The notes below the pieces were generated by a model. The model ran no database searches and was not told the DNA's origin. It saw nothing but the letters and a program-made list of their open reading frames with translations. A stretch of 64,000 nucleotides of DNA from Pseudomonas libanensis (GTDB lineage Bacteria > Pseudomonadota > Gammaproteobacteria > Pseudomonadales > Pseudomonadaceae), in NCBI RefSeq assembly GCF_001439685.1, contig NZ_JYLH01000008.1:1-64000 (forward strand). The letters run 5' to 3'. Positions 41,340-53,496 of this stretch are shown piece by piece. Numbering within the stretch: the stretch's first letter is position 1; every line of letters begins with the position of its first letter. A program made the translations under genes and the position numbers.

Positions 41340-41609
41340 TTAGCGACGCAGACCCAGGCGACCGATCAGAGCCTGATAACGACCCAGATCCTTGCCTTTC
41401 AGGTAGTCCAGCAGCTTACGGCGCTGGTTTACCATGCGGATCAGACCACGACGGGAGTGGTGATCTTTACCGTTGGCCTTGAAGTGACCTTGCAGCTTGT
41501 TGATGTTGTGGGTCAGCAGTGCAACTTGCACTTCTGGCGAACCAGTGTCACCAACAGCTTGCTGATAGTCAGCTACGATTTGTGCTTTTTCTTGAACGTC
41601 GAGAGCCAT
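41340..41609 (-). CDS. rpsO: 30S ribosomal protein S15
   Basis: The 89-residue S15 binds the central domain of 16S rRNA and nucleates assembly of the platform. The conserved [13 protein letters not shown] and [21 protein letters not shown] segments are present. In E. coli S15 represses its own mRNA. It sits between truB and pnp. Confidence 0.98.
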   Translation of the reverse strand: MALDVQEKAQIVADYQQAVGDTGSPEVQVALLTHNINKLQGHFKANGKDHHSRRGLIRMVNQRRKLLDYLKGKDLGRYQALIGRLGLRR

Positions 41610-41724
41610 GAGGCAATCCTTTTTTCAGGAAACCACCCAAAGGGTGATCTCAATAGGCCGAGGGCATACCCCCGTATCTATAAATGAGAAGTGACCATGC
41701 CTATTAACAGCCACCCTCGTTCGG

Positions 41725-42642
41725 TCATTCTGACCGAATCAGTCGACGCGGCGCGATACGCCCGTCCTCGCTCACTTCACCGATACCGATAAAGCGACCG
41801 TTATGATCCTGTACCCGCACCATGCCGAACTTCGGGGCATCCGGGGCGCGTACCGGCTGGCCGTTAAGCCAGTAGAACGCGCTGTGCTCCGAGAAGTGCA
41901 GCAATGGCCAATCGAGCAAACCGCTGTCCGATGGCATCAGGAAGCGATCAACTGCTTCGTTGCCGCCTTCGGCATGCACGGCTTCCAACTCTTCCAGCGT
42001 CACCGTCTGGGCCAGGCTGAAAGGGCCGGCCTGGGTGCGTCGCAGTTCTGCAACGTACGCGCCGCAACCGAGCTTTTCACCGATATCTTCCACCAGGGTA
42101 CGGATATAGGTGCCTTTGCTGCAGTCAACGGCCAAGCGGGCAGTGTCGCCTTCACAGGCGAGCAATTCCAAGCGCGCAATAGTAACAGAACGCGGTTCGC
42201 GCTCCACTACTTCGCCCGCACGTGCCAGCTTGTAAAGTGGCTGTCCATCCCGCTTGAGGGCCGAGTACATCGGCGGTATCTGACTGATTTCCCCGCGAAA
42301 AGCCGGTAAAGCAGCTTCGATATCAGCACGACCAACGGTCACCTCGCGTACCTGCAGAACATCACCTTCGGCGTCGGCCGTGGTGGTGGTCTTGCCCAAT
42401 TGCATCAGGGTTTCATAACCCTTGTCGGAATCGAGCAGGTATTGGGAGAACTTGGTGGCCTCGCCAAAGCACAACGGCAACACGCCGGTGGCCAGCGGAT
42501 CAAGGCTGCCGGTGTGCCCTGCCTTCTCGGCATTGAGCAACCAGCGGACCTTCTGCAGCGCGGCATTGGAGGTAAAGCCAATGGGCTTGTCCAGCAGAAT
42601 GATGCCGCTGACATTGCGACGGATACGTTTGACCTGAGCCAC
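41725..42642 (-). CDS. truB: tRNA pseudouridine(55) synthase
   Basis: TruB converts U55 to pseudouridine in the T loop of tRNAs. The 305-residue protein starts with [11 protein letters not shown] and has the motif-I-like [16 protein letters not shown], whose Asp is catalytic. A C-terminal PUA-like domain begins near residue 250. The start codon is three bases after the rbfA stop. Confidence 0.97.
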   Translation of the reverse strand: MAQVKRIRRNVSGIILLDKPIGFTSNAALQKVRWLLNAEKAGHTGSLDPLATGVLPLCFGEATKFSQYLLDSDKGYETLMQLGKTTTTADAEGDVLQVREVTVGRADIEAALPAFRGEISQIPPMYSALKRDGQPLYKLARAGEVVEREPRSVTIARLELLACEGDTARLAVDCSKGTYIRTLVEDIGEKLGCGAYVAELRRTQAGPFSLAQTVTLEELEAVHAEGGNEAVDRFLMPSDSGLLDWPLLHFSEHSAFYWLNGQPVRAPDAPKFGMVRVQDHNGRFIGIGEVSEDGRIAPRRLIRSE

Positions 42643-42645
42643 CGC

Positions 42646-43041
42646 TTACTCCTTGGCGTCTTCAGGTGTGGACGGATGCTGACTGTCTTCCGCTACCGCA
42701 CGCTCGATCAGGGCCGACAGGTGCGCACCACGAACAACGCTTTCGTCGTAGTGGAAGTGCAACTGGGGGACGCTGCGCAGCTTCATTTCACGGGCCAACT
42801 GCATGCGCAGGAAACCTGCGGCCGAGTTGAGCACCTTGATGCTTTGTGCGATTTCTTCGCTGTTGTCCTGCCCCATCACGGTGATGAAGATCTTGGCGTG
42901 ACCTACGTCACGGCTCACCTCGACAGCGGTGATGGTGACCAGGCCAACGCGGGGGTCTTTGACTTCGCGACGAATCAGTTGGGCCAGCTCGCGCTGCATC
43001 TGATCACCGATACGCTGGGTACGGCTGTATTCTTTTGCCAT
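42646..43041 (-). CDS. rbfA: Ribosome-binding factor A
   Basis: RbfA is a KH-fold protein that helps mature the 5' end of 16S rRNA and bind 30S precursors. The 131-residue protein has the conserved [20 protein letters not shown] core and the C-terminal [11 protein letters not shown] long hairpin lies upstream at 43096-43129, between it and infB. Confidence 0.97.
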   Translation of the reverse strand: MAKEYSRTQRIGDQMQRELAQLIRREVKDPRVGLVTITAVEVSRDVGHAKIFITVMGQDNSEEIAQSIKVLNSAAGFLRMQLAREMKLRSVPQLHFHYDESVVRGAHLSALIERAVAEDSQHPSTPEDAKE

Positions 43042-43095
43042 GTCTTGTTACCTGTTACTGCCACACGGTGAAACCCGTGGGGTCTGAAAGCGGCA

Positions 43096-43129
43096 AACGC
43101 CCGGCCTGACAGAAGCCAGACCGGGCGTT
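43096..43129. repeat. Long hairpin between infB and rbfA
   Basis: The perfect 9-base arms AACGCCCGG/CCGGGCGTT enclose a 16-base loop that itself contains CTG/CAG. There is no clear T tract on the minus strand (GTTTGCC), so it is more likely an mRNA-processing or stabilising structure than a terminator. Confidence 0.5.
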
Positions 43130-43200
43130 GCGTTTAGAGTCCTGACACAGCGCCAGGCATTTGCATGCCGGGACGCCGCGCGGCCCTTGAAGTGCGCGAG

Positions 43201-45717
43201 TTAGAGGCTGCGAGCAACCTGAACCTTCTCGTAGACTTCGATCTTGTCGCCAGGCTTGACGTCGTTGTAGCTCTTGACGCCGATACCGCATTCCATGCCA
43301 GCACGCACTTCGGAAGCGTCATCCTTGAAGCGGCGCAGGGATTCCAGCTCGCCTTCGAAGATAACGATGTCTTCACGCAGTACACGGATTGGACGGTTAC
43401 GGTGCACAACACCTTCGATAACCATGCAACCGGCGATCGCGCCGAATTTCGGCGAGCGGAACACGTCACGCACCTCGGCCACACCCAGGATGTTCTCCCG
43501 GACGTCGCTGCCAAGCATGCCGGTGAGGGCTTTCTTGACGTCTTCGATGATGTCGTAGATGACGTTGTAGTAACGCATGTCCAGGCCTTCCTGCTCGACG
43601 ATCTTCCGTGCGCCAGCATCGGCACGCACGTTGAAGCCGAACAGTACAGCGTTGGAAGCCAGTGCCAGGTTGGCGTCGGATTCGGTGATACCACCTACGC
43701 CGCCACCGACAACACGCACTTGCACTTCGTCGTTACCCAGGCCGTTCAAGGCGCCGTTCAACGCTTCGAGGGAACCACGGACGTCAGATTTGAGGACGAT
43801 GTTGAGCGTCTTCTTCTCTGCCTGGCCCATGTTTTCGAAGATGTTTTCCAGCTTGCCGGCGTGAGCACGAGCCAGTTTGACTTCGCGGAACTTGCCTTGA
43901 CGGAACAGAGCCACTTCACGGGCTTTCTTCTCGTCAGCAACCACGCTCATCTCGTCGCCAGCGTCCGGGGTACCGTCCAGGCCGAGGATCTCGACAGGGA
44001 TGGAAGGACCGGCTTCTTTGATAGGCTTGCCGTTCTCGTCGAGCATGGCACGTACACGGCCATAGTTCGAACCGACCAGCACCATGTCGCCTTGGCGCAG
44101 GGTACCGTCTTGAACCAGAACAGTTGCAACCGGGCCACGACCTTTGTCGAGACGCGATTCAACCACAACACCGCGACCTGGGGCCGATGGGGTTGCCTTG
44201 AGTTCGAGAACTTCGGCTTGCAGCAGGACCGCTTCGAGCAGTTCGTCTACGCCAGTACCGACTTTCGCCGAGACCGAAACGAATGGCGTATCACCGCCCC
44301 ACTCTTCGGAAGTCACGCCGTGAACCGAAAGCTCGCTACGGATGCGATCGAGATCAGCGCCCGGCTTGTCGATTTTGTTCACTGCAACAACCAGTGGAAC
44401 ACCCGCGGCCTTGGCGTGCTGGACAGCTTCAATGGTCTGCGGCATTACGCCGTCGTCCGCTGCAACGACCAGGATCACGATGTCGGTCGCCTTGGCACCA
44501 CGGGCACGCATTGCGGTAAACGCGGCGTGACCCGGGGTATCGAGGAAGGTGACCATGCCGCGTTCGGTTTCAACGTGGTACGCACCGATGTGCTGAGTAA
44601 TACCGCCGGCTTCGCCCGCAGCTACCTTGGCACGACGAATGTAGTCGAGCAGCGAAGTCTTACCATGGTCAACGTGACCCATTACGGTCACAACTGGCGC
44701 ACGGGAGAAGGTCTCACCTTCAAACTTCAGGGACTCGGCCAGGGAATCTTCCAGGGCAGTGTCGCTGACCAGGGTCACTTTGTGGCCCAGCTCTTCAGCC
44801 ACGAGTTGAGCAGTTTCCTGATCAAGCACCTGGTTGATGGTCGCTGGAGTACCCAGTTTAAACATGAACTTGATGATTTCAGCCGCCTTGACCGACATCT
44901 GATTGGCGAGATCGCCAACAGTGATGGTCTCGCCGATCTGCACATCACGCACGACAGGGCCGGTTGGGCTCTGGAAACCGTGGGCGTTGCGTTTTTTCAG
45001 CTTGGCCTTGCCGCGACCACCACGACGGAAGCCATCGCTTTCTTCGTCGGTAGTACGTGGGGCAACGCGTGGAGCAGGCGCCTTCTCTTTGACCGAAGCA
45101 CGATGCGGAGCGTTTTTGCGCTCGCCATCACCACCACCACCGCGACGATTGTTATCGTCGGCACGGGGCTTGTCTGGACGACGAGGTTCGTCGCGCTTGC
45201 GGGCATCTGCTGCAGGAGCAGGTGCAGCGGCAACCGGGGCGGCCTCACGCACAGCTTCAACAGGGGCGGCGACCGCTTCAGTGGCAGCAGCTTGCGCAGC
45301 AGCAGGCTGGCGACGCGCTTCTTCTTCGGCGCGACGCTTGGCTTCTTCTTCAGCCTTCTGACGGGCAGCATTTTCTACTGCGCGACGCTCTTCCAGTTCG
45401 CGTTTGCGCTCGGCTTCGATTTCTTCCGGGCTGCGCTGTACGAAGACTTTCTTCTTGCGCACTTCAACGCTGATGCTCTTGCTACCCGCAACACGCAGGG
45501 TGCTGGTGGTTTTGCGCTGCAATGTAATCTTGCGCGGTTCTTCCACTTTCGCCTTGTGGCTGCTCTTCAAGTGAGTCAGCAAAGACTGCTTCTCACTATC
45601 GCTCACACCTTCATCGGCGGCGGTGTGCGGCAGACCTGCCTCACGCATCTGCTGCAACAGGCGCTCTACCGGTGTTTTGACCTCATCGGCCAGTTGTTTC
45701 ACCGTGACTTGCGTCAT
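43201..45717 (-). CDS. infB: Translation initiation factor IF-2
   Basis: IF-2 brings fMet-tRNA to the 30S subunit and hydrolyses GTP on subunit joining. The 838-residue protein has an N-terminal IF2-N domain and a charged Ala/Glu/Arg-rich linker (about residues 85-250). The G domain begins near residue 337 with [17 protein letters not shown] and NKIDKPG. Domains II to IV follow, including the fMet-tRNA-binding C2 region. It lies 27 bases after nusA. The initiator tRNA gene belongs to the same transcription unit or lies just upstream. Confidence 0.98.
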   Translation of the reverse strand: MTQVTVKQLADEVKTPVERLLQQMREAGLPHTAADEGVSDSEKQSLLTHLKSSHKAKVEEPRKITLQRKTTSTLRVAGSKSISVEVRKKKVFVQRSPEEIEAERKRELEERRAVENAARQKAEEEAKRRAEEEARRQPAAAQAAATEAVAAPVEAVREAAPVAAAPAPAADARKRDEPRRPDKPRADDNNRRGGGGDGERKNAPHRASVKEKAPAPRVAPRTTDEESDGFRRGGRGKAKLKKRNAHGFQSPTGPVVRDVQIGETITVGDLANQMSVKAAEIIKFMFKLGTPATINQVLDQETAQLVAEELGHKVTLVSDTALEDSLAESLKFEGETFSRAPVVTVMGHVDHGKTSLLDYIRRAKVAAGEAGGITQHIGAYHVETERGMVTFLDTPGHAAFTAMRARGAKATDIVILVVAADDGVMPQTIEAVQHAKAAGVPLVVAVNKIDKPGADLDRIRSELSVHGVTSEEWGGDTPFVSVSAKVGTGVDELLEAVLLQAEVLELKATPSAPGRGVVVESRLDKGRGPVATVLVQDGTLRQGDMVLVGSNYGRVRAMLDENGKPIKEAGPSIPVEILGLDGTPDAGDEMSVVADEKKAREVALFRQGKFREVKLARAHAGKLENIFENMGQAEKKTLNIVLKSDVRGSLEALNGALNGLGNDEVQVRVVGGGVGGITESDANLALASNAVLFGFNVRADAGARKIVEQEGLDMRYYNVIYDIIEDVKKALTGMLGSDVRENILGVAEVRDVFRSPKFGAIAGCMVIEGVVHRNRPIRVLREDIVIFEGELESLRRFKDDASEVRAGMECGIGVKSYNDVKPGDKIEVYEKVQVARSL

Positions 45718-45744
45718 GCACTTCTCTCCTCAGGCCGCGCCTAA

Positions 45745-47226
45745 TTACTCGAACCAATGGGCTCGGGCGGCCATGATCAACTTGCCGGCACGATCATCGT
45801 CAATGCCGTCGATGTCGAGCAGATCGTCAATAGACTGCTCGGCCAGGTCTTCGCGGGTAATTACGCCGCGCACCGCCAGTTCCATCGCCAAATCCTTGTC
45901 CATACCCTCAAGCGAGAGCAGGTCTTCGGCCGGATGGGCGTCTGCCAGCTTTTCCTCAGTAGCGATGGCTTTAGTCAACAAACGATCCTTGGCCCGAGCG
46001 CGAAGCTCGTTGACGGTGTCTTCGTCAAAGCCGTCGATGTTGAGCATTTCTTCCAACGGTACGTAGGCAATCTCTTCCAGGCTGGTGAAGCCTTCATCTA
46101 CCAGTACCTGCGCCAGGTCTTCATCGACTTCCAGCTCTTCGATAAAGTTGCGCAGGATGTCACCGGTTTCAGCTTGCTGCTTAGCCTGGATGTCCGATTC
46201 GGTCATCACGTTCAGGGTCCAACCGGTCAGTTGGCTGGCCAGACGCACGTTCTGACCACCACGACCAATGGCCTGAGCCAGATTGTCTGCGCCAACGGCG
46301 ATGTCCATCGCATGGGCATCCTCGTCAACGATAATTGCCGCCACTTCAGCCGGCGACATCGCATTGATCACAAACTGCGCAGGGTTATCGTCCCACAGAA
46401 CGATGTCTACACGCTCACCGCCCAATTCGCCCGACACTGCCTGGACGCGCGAACCGCGCATACCAATGCAGGCGCCTTGCGGATCAATGCGCTTGTCCTT
46501 GGAGCGGACCGCGATCTTGGCACGCGAACCCGGGTCCCGGGATGCAGCCATGACTTCGATCAGACCTTCAGCGATTTCCGGCACTTCGATGCGGAACAGC
46601 TCGATCAGCATTTCCGGCGCGGTACGCGACAGGATCAACTGAGGGCCGCGGTTCTCGGTGCGGATTTCCTTGAGCAGCGCACGCAGACGCACGCCAACAC
46701 GGAAGGTTTCGCGAGAGATGATGTCTTCACGGGCCAGCAACGCTTCCGCATTGTTACCCAGGTCGACGATCACGTTGTCGCGGGTGACTTTTTTCACGGT
46801 GCCGGAGATGATTTCCCCCAGGCGCTCGCGATAAGCGTCAACGACTTGAGCGCGCTCGGCTTCGCGAACCTTCTGCACGATGACCTGCTTGGCAGTCTGG
46901 GCAGCAATACGGCCGAACTCGATCGATTCGATCTTTTCTTCGACGACATCACCGACCTGGGCACCAGGGTGCGTCTGCGCAACCTTGCTCGGCCAGGTTT
47001 CGATGGCCGGATCATCAAGATCGGCTTCTTCGACGACCGTCCAGCGACGGAAGGTCTCATAGGCACCGGTGTGGCGGTTGATTTCCACACGCAGATCAAC
47101 TTCATCTTCAAAACGCTTTTTGGTAGCAGTGGCCAGGGCCAGCTCCAGCGCTTCAAAAATCACGTTTGCCGGTACGCCCTTTTCATTGGATACCGACTCA
47201 ACAACCAGCAGTACTTCTTTGCTCAT
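45745..47226 (-). CDS. nusA: Transcription termination/antitermination factor NusA
   Basis: NusA modulates RNA polymerase pausing, intrinsic termination and rRNA antitermination. The 493-residue protein has an N-terminal polymerase-binding domain, an S1 domain (about 135-200) and two KH domains (GMRGSRVQ and [11 protein letters not shown]). Two C-terminal acidic helix-hairpin-helix repeats begin near residues 365 and 440 (SLEEIAYVP and [11 protein letters not shown]). I chose ATG 47226 (MSKEVLL). An upstream frame extension of seven residues is not conserved in type. Confidence 0.97.
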   Translation of the reverse strand: MSKEVLLVVESVSNEKGVPANVIFEALELALATATKKRFEDEVDLRVEINRHTGAYETFRRWTVVEEADLDDPAIETWPSKVAQTHPGAQVGDVVEEKIESIEFGRIAAQTAKQVIVQKVREAERAQVVDAYRERLGEIISGTVKKVTRDNVIVDLGNNAEALLAREDIISRETFRVGVRLRALLKEIRTENRGPQLILSRTAPEMLIELFRIEVPEIAEGLIEVMAASRDPGSRAKIAVRSKDKRIDPQGACIGMRGSRVQAVSGELGGERVDIVLWDDNPAQFVINAMSPAEVAAIIVDEDAHAMDIAVGADNLAQAIGRGGQNVRLASQLTGWTLNVMTESDIQAKQQAETGDILRNFIEELEVDEDLAQVLVDEGFTSLEEIAYVPLEEMLNIDGFDEDTVNELRARAKDRLLTKAIATEEKLADAHPAEDLLSLEGMDKDLAMELAVRGVITREDLAEQSIDDLLDIDGIDDDRAGKLIMAARAHWFE

Positions 47227-47273
47227 CGTACGCCTCGCCTTTCGCAAGCCATTGGATCCGCGGGATCCGCGTC

Positions 47274-47732
47274 TCAGTCAAAACTGGGAATAATGTTGGC
47301 CTTGTCGATCATATCGATCGGCAACAGGAACTCATGGTCTTCTACCTGCACCACGACATCCTGCTCTTCTACACCGCGCAGAAGGCCCTGAAAGTTGCGT
47401 CGCCCTTCGAACGGGGAGCGCAGCTTGATCTTCACTTGTTCACCGACATATTTAGCAAACTGCTCGATAGTGAACAGTGGGCGTTCCATGCCTGGCGAGG
47501 AAACTTCGAGGGTGTATTCAACGGCGATGGGATCTTCAACATCCAGCACACCGCTGATCTGACGGCTGACAATGGCACAATCGTCGACCAGCACGCCGCC
47601 CTCTTTATCGATATAAACGCGCAACATTGAGTGGCGACCTTGAGCCGAAAACTCAATACCCCAGCATTCATAGCCTAGGGCCACGACCACCGGGGCCAGC
47701 AAGGCCTGCAACTCTTCTAGCTTGCTCGACAC
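47274..47732 (-). CDS. rimP: Ribosome maturation factor RimP
   Basis: RimP is needed for 30S subunit maturation. The 152-residue protein has the N-terminal domain with [11 protein letters not shown] and [11 protein letters not shown], and a C-terminal SH3-like domain. I chose the GTG at 47732 (MSSKLEEL), which follows GAGGGGG by about six bases and gives the usual family length. A frame extension to 47795 overlaps an upstream terminator hairpin and is not credible. First protein gene of the rimP-nusA-infB series. Confidence 0.95.
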   Translation of the reverse strand: MSSKLEELQALLAPVVVALGYECWGIEFSAQGRHSMLRVYIDKEGGVLVDDCAIVSRQISGVLDVEDPIAVEYTLEVSSPGMERPLFTIEQFAKYVGEQVKIKLRSPFEGRRNFQGLLRGVEEQDVVVQVEDHEFLLPIDMIDKANIIPSFD

Positions 47733-47772
47733 CTGAACCCCCTCGTGCATGTATGTGCATGCTGTGCAAAAT

Positions 47773-47795
47773 AAAAAAATGGGCGAAACGCCCAT
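47773..47795 (-). terminator. Terminator or attenuator between tRNA-fMet and rimP
   Basis: On the minus strand ATGGGCG-TTTC-GCCCAT (47780-47795) is followed by TTTTTTATTTT. It lies about 40 bases before the rimP start, so it would act on transcripts coming from the tRNA genes. Another stem, AACGCCG/CGGCGTT, lies just upstream at 47801-47824. Confidence 0.85.
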
Positions 47796-47840
47796 CCTTG
47801 AAACGCCGTCGAACAGCGGCGTTGAAAGTGTCCAGCTAAC

Positions 47841-47862
47841 AAAAAGCCCCTTAAAAGGGGCT
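47841..47862 (-). terminator. Terminator after tRNA-fMet
   Basis: On the minus strand AGCCCC-TTTTAA-GGGGCT is followed by TTTTTG, 11 bases past the CCA end of the tRNA. Confidence 0.8.
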
Positions 47863-47872
47863 CCGCTAAAAC

Positions 47873-47949
<77 letters not shown>

Positions 47950-48010
47950 ACAAAGCTGGGGCGGAAGTATACGACCGATCCCTTACAGGGTCAATGTAAC
48001 CTTCCACCTA

Positions 48011-48034
48011 CAAGAAAGCCCGCAACAGCGGGCT
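48011..48034 (-). terminator. Terminator after tRNA-Leu
   Basis: On the minus strand AGCCCGC-TGTT-GCGGGCT is followed by TTCTTGT, 11 bases past the CCA end of tRNA-Leu. Confidence 0.75.
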
Positions 48035-48045
48035 CTCCTGATAAT

Positions 48046-48131
48046 TGGTACCGAGAAGGGGACTCGAACCCCTACACCCTATGGGCACAACCACCTCAAG
48101 GTTGCGTGTCTACCAATTCCACCACCTCGGC
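48046..48131 (-). tRNA. tRNA-Leu (GAG)
   Basis: This 86-base class II tRNA has a long variable arm (GTGCCCATAGGGTG region) and encoded CCA. The anticodon loop TTGAGGT gives anticodon GAG, which decodes CUC and CUU. Its 5' end lies 21 bases beyond the secG stop, in the same place as in other pseudomonads. Confidence 0.96.
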
Positions 48132-48152
48132 AATACAGTGTTTACAACCTTC

Positions 48153-48536
48153 TTACTTCTGCTCTTGAGCTGGAGGCACGTCAGTCGCTGGAGTAGCCGA
48201 CTTTTGCTCTTGAAGCACCGGGACATCATCAGAAGCCGGTTTTGCTTTTGGTACTTCCAACACTGCTGGGTTTGGGAGACCTACTTGAGTCAGCACATGA
48301 GCCTTCTCTTTAGCAAAGTAACCTAACCCCAAGCTGGTTATGAAGAAACCGGCGGCAAGTATAGCAGTAAACTTACTAAGAAAGGTAGAGGAACCTTGGC
48401 TTCCGAACACAGTATTTGAAGCACCTGCACCGAAAGACGCACCAGCATCCGCACCTTTACCCTGTTGCAACAAAACCAGAGCAACTACGCTCAAGGCAGC
48501 CAACAGATGAAAAACGACTACGACTGTTTCCAGCAT
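48153..48536 (-). CDS. secG: SecG, protein translocase subunit
   Basis: SecG is the small stimulatory subunit of the SecYEG channel. The 127-residue protein has two membrane helices (about residues 2-22 and 52-72) and the conserved [15 protein letters not shown] loop between them. A Pro/Ala/Glu-rich C-terminal tail follows. I chose ATG 48536 (MLETVVVV), because an upstream extension lies in the tpiA 3' end. tpiA ends five bases earlier, so the two are co-transcribed. Confidence 0.95.
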   Translation of the reverse strand: MLETVVVVFHLLAALSVVALVLLQQGKGADAGASFGAGASNTVFGSQGSSTFLSKFTAILAAGFFITSLGLGYFAKEKAHVLTQVGLPNPAVLEVPKAKPASDDVPVLQEQKSATPATDVPPAQEQK

Positions 48537-48540
48537 TTTT

Positions 48541-49296
48541 TCAGTTTCCCGCGGCGCGACAGATCGCACCGAACTCATCTGCATTCAGGGAGGCTCCACC
48601 AATGAGCCCCCCATCGATATCCGGCATGCCGAACAGTTCGACCGCATTGGCCGCCTTCACGCTGCCGCCGTATAGAAGCCGCACACCTTGTGCGACCTCA
48701 GAATTCTCTGCCGCCAACTGCGCGCGAATGGCTGCATGCACATCCTGCGCTTGTTGCGGTGTAGCAGTCAGCCCGGTACCAATGGCCCAGACCGGCTCGT
48801 AAGCAATCACTGCCTTTGCAAACGCACCAACACCCAGCTCCTCGATGATGCTGCCCAGCTGACGCGAGACAACTTCAAGAGTCTTGCCCGATTCGCGCTG
48901 CTCCAGGGTCTCCCCTATGCACAGCACCGGAATCAAGCCACAAGCCTGTGCCGCGGCGAACTTGCGATTGAGTGTCCCATCACGCTCGCCCATCATCTGA
49001 CGACGTTCGGAGTGCCCGACAAGCACATAGGAACAACCCGCATCTACCAACTGACTTGGCGAAATCTCGCCAGTCAACGCACCTTGCATGGGTTCCACCG
49101 CAGAGTTCTGCGCGCCGACCTGAATCGACTTGCCTTTCAAGCCATCAACCACTTGGTTGATATGCAAGCAAGGCGGGAACACCGCGACATCAACACCGCC
49201 AGGCAAGGCCAAGTGACGAAGGCCGTTGATCAGCTCAGCGACACTGGCGCGGGTACCGTGCATCTTCCAGTTACCAGCTACCATAGTGCGACGCAT
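48541..49296 (-). CDS. tpiA: Triosephosphate isomerase
   Basis: TpiA interconverts dihydroxyacetone phosphate and glyceraldehyde 3-phosphate. The 251-residue TIM barrel has the N-terminal NWKMHG with catalytic Lys, the catalytic histidine in VLVGHSERR and the catalytic glutamate in [11 protein letters not shown]. It follows glmM by 66 bases and immediately precedes secG. Confidence 0.97.
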   Translation of the reverse strand: MRRTMVAGNWKMHGTRASVAELINGLRHLALPGGVDVAVFPPCLHINQVVDGLKGKSIQVGAQNSAVEPMQGALTGEISPSQLVDAGCSYVLVGHSERRQMMGERDGTLNRKFAAAQACGLIPVLCIGETLEQRESGKTLEVVSRQLGSIIEELGVGAFAKAVIAYEPVWAIGTGLTATPQQAQDVHAAIRAQLAAENSEVAQGVRLLYGGSVKAANAVELFGMPDIDGGLIGGASLNADEFGAICRAAGN

Positions 49297-49362
49297 GCTG
49301 TACCTCGTCGGTCAAAGTGGGCGCAGATGTTACCCAACCACATCATCACTGGCAAGCCGAAT

Positions 49363-50700
49363 TCAGGCGCAAACTTCAGTTACCAGTTTTGCCAGGTCTT
49401 CGGCATGGCCGCGAACCTGGGTTTCGTCCTCGCCTTCGACCATGACGCGCACCAGAGGCTCTGTGCCGGACTTGCGCAATAACACACGCCCACGCCCAGC
49501 CATAGCCTGGGTCACACGCTCGCAAGCCTCTTTGACTGCGGGGTGCTCAATTGGGTTTTCGCCACCGGCGAAACGCACATTTAGAAGCACTTGCGGGCAT
49601 TTGCGCAGGGCTTGGCGTGCCTGCGCCAGGCTCTCTTCACGGCGACGCAAGGCCAGCAAAACCTGCAGCGCGGCGATGATCGCATCGCCAGTGGTGGTGT
49701 GCTGGAAGCAAACAACATGCCCCGAATTCTCCCCACCAACCAACCAATTGCGTTCCAGCAACTCGGCGATCACATAACGGTCACCAACATTGGCACGAAT
49801 AAACGGGATACCCAGTTCGGCCAGCGCCAGTTCGAGCCCCAGGTTACTCATCAAGGTACCAACGACACCACCGTGCAGCTTGTTACGCTCATGCAGGTCA
49901 CGAGCAATGATGAACAGCAGGTCATCACCGTCCACGATCATGCCGGTGTGATCCACCATCAGGACCCGGTCCCCATCGCCGTCGAAAGCGATGCCCAGGT
50001 CTGCGTGCTCGGCCAGGACAGCCGCCTGCAGCTGCTCCATGTGGGTGGAGCCACAATTATCGTTGATGTTCAAGCCATTAGGCTGTGCGGACAGTACCGT
50101 GACCTGCGCGCCCAACTCCTTGAAGACGCTCGGCGCTACCTTATAGGTCGCACCATGGGCACAATCGACGACGATCTTCAACCCGGCAAAATTGGTACTG
50201 CTTGGAACGCTACTTTTGCAGAATTCGATATAACGGCCGGATGCGTCATTAATGCGCGACACTTTGCCTAGCTTGCTGGATTCAACCACCGTCATCGGCG
50301 CATCCAGCAGCTCTTCGATCATCAGTTCGATCTCGTCAGGCAACTTGGTGCCCTGCCCGGAAAAGAACTTGATGCCATTGTCATCATGAGGGTTATGAGA
50401 AGCACTGATCACAATCCCAGCCTCAGCGTGGAACGTGCGCGTCAGGTATGCGATCGCCGGTGTGGGCATGGGCCCCAGCAGCATCACATCGGCTCCGGCG
50501 GCCGACAAGCCGGCCTCCAGCGCTGACTCAAACATGTAACCCGAGATACGGGTATCTTTGCCTACCAGGATGCGACAAGCGCCCATGCTGCGGAACGCCA
50601 TGCCTGCCGCCCAGCCCAGCTTGAGCATGAAATCAGGAGTAATCGGAAATTCGCCGACCCGACCACGAATACCGTCGGTGCCAAAATATTTTTTAGTCAT
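49363..50700 (-). CDS. glmM: Phosphoglucosamine mutase
   Basis: GlmM converts glucosamine 6-phosphate to glucosamine 1-phosphate for UDP-GlcNAc, the precursor of peptidoglycan and LPS. The 445-residue protein has the phosphoserine active site [12 protein letters not shown] near residue 102 and the Mg2+ loop FDGDGDR. The C-terminal phosphate-binding region is [10 protein letters not shown]. It lies 16 bases after folP in the ftsH-folP-glmM cluster. Confidence 0.97.
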   Translation of the reverse strand: MTKKYFGTDGIRGRVGEFPITPDFMLKLGWAAGMAFRSMGACRILVGKDTRISGYMFESALEAGLSAAGADVMLLGPMPTPAIAYLTRTFHAEAGIVISASHNPHDDNGIKFFSGQGTKLPDEIELMIEELLDAPMTVVESSKLGKVSRINDASGRYIEFCKSSVPSSTNFAGLKIVVDCAHGATYKVAPSVFKELGAQVTVLSAQPNGLNINDNCGSTHMEQLQAAVLAEHADLGIAFDGDGDRVLMVDHTGMIVDGDDLLFIIARDLHERNKLHGGVVGTLMSNLGLELALAELGIPFIRANVGDRYVIAELLERNWLVGGENSGHVVCFQHTTTGDAIIAALQVLLALRRREESLAQARQALRKCPQVLLNVRFAGGENPIEHPAVKEACERVTQAMAGRGRVLLRKSGTEPLVRVMVEGEDETQVRGHAEDLAKLVTEVCA

Positions 50701-50716
50701 AAGTGCTCCATCATTC

Positions 50717-51568
50717 TTATTCGGCTGATTCTACAGCAGCGAGCATGCGCACCACATCGACCGTTTCGGCGACATCATGCACACGCAAAATACGTGCGCC
50801 CTTGGTCACGGCAAGCGCCGCAAGCGCCAGGCCGCCATACAAGCGCTCACCCACCGGGCGATTCAAGGCGAGCCCGATCATGCTCTTGCGCGAGACGCCG
50901 ACCAACAGCGGGCGACCAAGGGTATGCAAGGCATCCAAGTGCTTGAACAGGCTCAGATTGTGCTCCAGGGTCTTGGCGAAGCCAAATCCCGGATCAAGGA
51001 TAATCTTCTCAGGTGCAATTCCCACAGCCACGCACTGGGCCATCCTGTCAGCAAGAAACCGATTTACTTCGCCGACCAGGTCGTTGTAGTGCGGATTATC
51101 CTGCATATTGCCGGGCTCACCCATCATATGCATCAGACAGACAGGCAGACCGGTCGCTGCGGCGGCATCAAGGGCACCATCACGTCGCAACGAACGTACG
51201 TCGTTAATAAGTCCCGCCCCCAGACGAGCAGTTTCGCGCATCACCGCCGGAGTGGAAGTGTCCACCGAGATGATCACATCCAGCTCGCGGGCGATGCGCT
51301 CCACGACTGGGGCCACCCGCTCCAACTCTTCCAAAGGCGAAACAACACGAGCGCCAGGCCGGGTCGATTCACCACCGACATCAATCAAAGTCGCGCCAGC
51401 AGCCACCATCGCCTCGGCGTGGCGCAACGCAGCGTCTACCTGGCTGAAACGGCCGCCATCGGAAAAGGAATCAGGAGTTACATTGAGAATGCCCATGACA
51501 TGTGTATGGGCCAAATCAAGAACCCGGTTGCCGCAAGGCAACCGGGTAGAGGACAACGCAGAAGTCAT
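50717..51568 (-). CDS. folP: Dihydropteroate synthase
   Basis: FolP joins the pterin pyrophosphate made by FolK to p-aminobenzoate, the step blocked by sulfonamides. The 283-residue TIM-barrel protein has [14 protein letters not shown] (pyrophosphate loop) and [12 protein letters not shown], both typical of the chromosomal enzyme. It starts eight bases after the ftsH stop, the usual ftsH-folP-glmM order. Confidence 0.97.
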   Translation of the reverse strand: MTSALSSTRLPCGNRVLDLAHTHVMGILNVTPDSFSDGGRFSQVDAALRHAEAMVAAGATLIDVGGESTRPGARVVSPLEELERVAPVVERIARELDVIISVDTSTPAVMRETARLGAGLINDVRSLRRDGALDAAAATGLPVCLMHMMGEPGNMQDNPHYNDLVGEVNRFLADRMAQCVAVGIAPEKIILDPGFGFAKTLEHNLSLFKHLDALHTLGRPLLVGVSRKSMIGLALNRPVGERLYGGLALAALAVTKGARILRVHDVAETVDVVRMLAAVESAE

Positions 51569-51576
51569 TTCAAACC

Positions 51577-53496
51577 TTAATGGTCAGCCGCCGGGCCACC
51601 GATCGGGGCTTCAGGAAGTTCATTCTGGACTACGGGCGGGGTGCCCGAGGTACCCGAACCACCTTCCCAATCACGAGGCTCACGCGGCGTACGGCCAGCC
51701 ATGATGTCATCGATCTGGTCAGCATCGATGGTCTCATACTTCATCAGCGCATCAGCCATGGCGTCAAGTTTGTCGCGGTTATCCGTCAGGATCTGCTTGG
51801 CCGTACCGTAGCATTGGTCAATGATGCTGCGAACCTCGGAGTCGATCAGCTTGGCTGTCTCACCCGAGAAGCTGGCGCTCTGACCGCCACCACCACGACC
51901 CAGGAACACTTCACCCTCTTCCTCGGCATACATCAGGGGACCCAGCTTTTCCGACAAGCCCCACTTGGTCACCATGTTCCGGGCAATCTGGCTGGCACGC
52001 ATGATGTCGTTGGACGCGCCGGTGGTCACACCGTCGAAACCAAGGGTCATTTCTTCCGCAATCCGGCCGCCGTACAGCGAACAGATCTGGCTGATCAGTG
52101 CTCGCTTGGAAAGGCTATAGCGATCCTCCTCCGGCAGGAACATAGTCACACCCAGGGCCCGACCGCGCGGGATGATCGACACTTTGTAGACCGGGTCATG
52201 CTCAGGCACAACGCGACCGACAATAGCGTGACCCGCCTCGTGATAAGCGGTGTTCTGCTTCTCTTTCTCGGACATGACCATGGATTTGCGCTCGGCGCCC
52301 ATCATGATCTTGTCTTTAGCCAGCTCGAACTCTTTCATTTCAACGATACGCTTGCCGGTACGAGCAGCGAACAAGGAAGCCTCGTTGACCAGGTTGGCCA
52401 GGTCAGCACCGGAGAACCCAGGCGTACCACGGGCAATCACAGCCGGTGCCACGTCGTCACCCATTGGCACTTTGCGCATGTGTACTTTCAGGATCTGTTC
52501 ACGGCCACGGATATCCGGCAGGCCTACCACAACCTGACGGTCGAAACGGCCCGGACGCAGCAATGCAGGGTCCAGCACGTCCGGACGGTTGGTTGCAGCG
52601 ATGACGATAATGCCGTCATTCATCTCGAAACCATCCATCTCGACCAGCAACTGGTTAAGAGTCTGCTCGCGCTCGTCGTGACCGCCGCCCATGCCGGCGC
52701 CACGATGGCGACCAACGGCATCGATTTCGTCGATAAAGATGATGCACGGCGCGTGCTTCTTGGCCTGTTCGAACATATCGCGAACACGGCTGGCACCCAC
52801 GCCGACAAACATCTCGACAAAGTCAGAACCGGAAATAGTGAAGAAAGGCACCTTGGCCTCACCGGCAATCGCCTTGGCCAACAAGGTTTTGCCGGTACCC
52901 GGAGGACCAACCATCAGCACGCCGCGAGGAATACGGCCACCCAGGCGCTGGAATTTGCCCGGATCACGCAGGAACTCAACCAGCTCACCGACTTCTTCCT
53001 TGGCCTCGTCGCAACCGGCAACGTCAGCCAGGGTGGTCTTCACCTGGTCTTCGGAGAGAAGGCGCGCCTTGCTCTTGCCGAAGCTCATCGGCCCGCCCTT
53101 GCCTCCCGCGCCGCCTTGCATCTGGCGCATGAAGAACATGAACACAGCAATAATCACCAGGATCGGGAAGCTGGCTACCAGGAGCTGGGTCCAGATACTC
53201 TGCTGCTCCGGCTGCTTGCCTTCCACAACGACCTTGTTATCCACCAGGTCGCCGATCAGCCCATTGTCCTGAATTGCCGGACGAATGGTCTTGAAGCTGT
53301 CGCCATCAATGCGCTTACCGGTAATCACGTAGCCATCAACCGCTACGCGTTCGACCTTGCCATCCTTAACTTGCTGGATGAAGTCGGAATAGTTGAGGGT
53401 CTGCGGCTCGTTAGGGCTGGAGAAGTTGTTCATCACCGTCACCAGGACAGCCGCGATGATCAACCACAGGATCAGATTCTTTGCCATATCGTTCAA
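51577..53496 (-). CDS. ftsH: FtsH, ATP-dependent membrane zinc metalloprotease
   Basis: FtsH degrades misassembled membrane proteins and regulators such as sigma32 and LpxC. The 639-residue protein has two membrane helices (about residues 6-24 and 102-125). The AAA+ module follows, with Walker A GPPGTGKT (about 198) and Walker [10 protein letters not shown]. The zinc site is HEAGH (about 420). The start is ambiguous: TTG 53496 lies seven bases after AGAGGG, while ATG 53487 (MAKNLILW) is the classical N-terminus but is too far from it. I show the TTG form. Confidence 0.95.
   Translation of the reverse strand: MNDMAKNLILWLIIAAVLVTVMNNFSSPNEPQTLNYSDFIQQVKDGKVERVAVDGYVITGKRIDGDSFKTIRPAIQDNGLIGDLVDNKVVVEGKQPEQQSIWTQLLVASFPILVIIAVFMFFMRQMQGGAGGKGGPMSFGKSKARLLSEDQVKTTLADVAGCDEAKEEVGELVEFLRDPGKFQRLGGRIPRGVLMVGPPGTGKTLLAKAIAGEAKVPFFTISGSDFVEMFVGVGASRVRDMFEQAKKHAPCIIFIDEIDAVGRHRGAGMGGGHDEREQTLNQLLVEMDGFEMNDGIIVIAATNRPDVLDPALLRPGRFDRQVVVGLPDIRGREQILKVHMRKVPMGDDVAPAVIARGTPGFSGADLANLVNEASLFAARTGKRIVEMKEFELAKDKIMMGAERKSMVMSEKEKQNTAYHEAGHAIVGRVVPEHDPVYKVSIIPRGRALGVTMFLPEEDRYSLSKRALISQICSLYGGRIAEEMTLGFDGVTTGASNDIMRASQIARNMVTKWGLSEKLGPLMYAEEEGEVFLGRGGGGQSASFSGETAKLIDSEVRSIIDQCYGTAKQILTDNRDKLDAMADALMKYETIDADQIDDIMAGRTPREPRDWEGGSGTSGTPPVVQNELPEAPIGGPAADH

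Noticed and set aside
43165..45744. 859-codon plus-strand frame opposite infB
   Set aside because: It mirrors infB exactly. Long antisense frames are expected in GC-rich coding DNA, and the translation has no recognisable domain.
48001..48326. Plus-strand frames over the tRNA-Leu and secG region
   Set aside because: They read through two tRNA genes and the reverse of secG.
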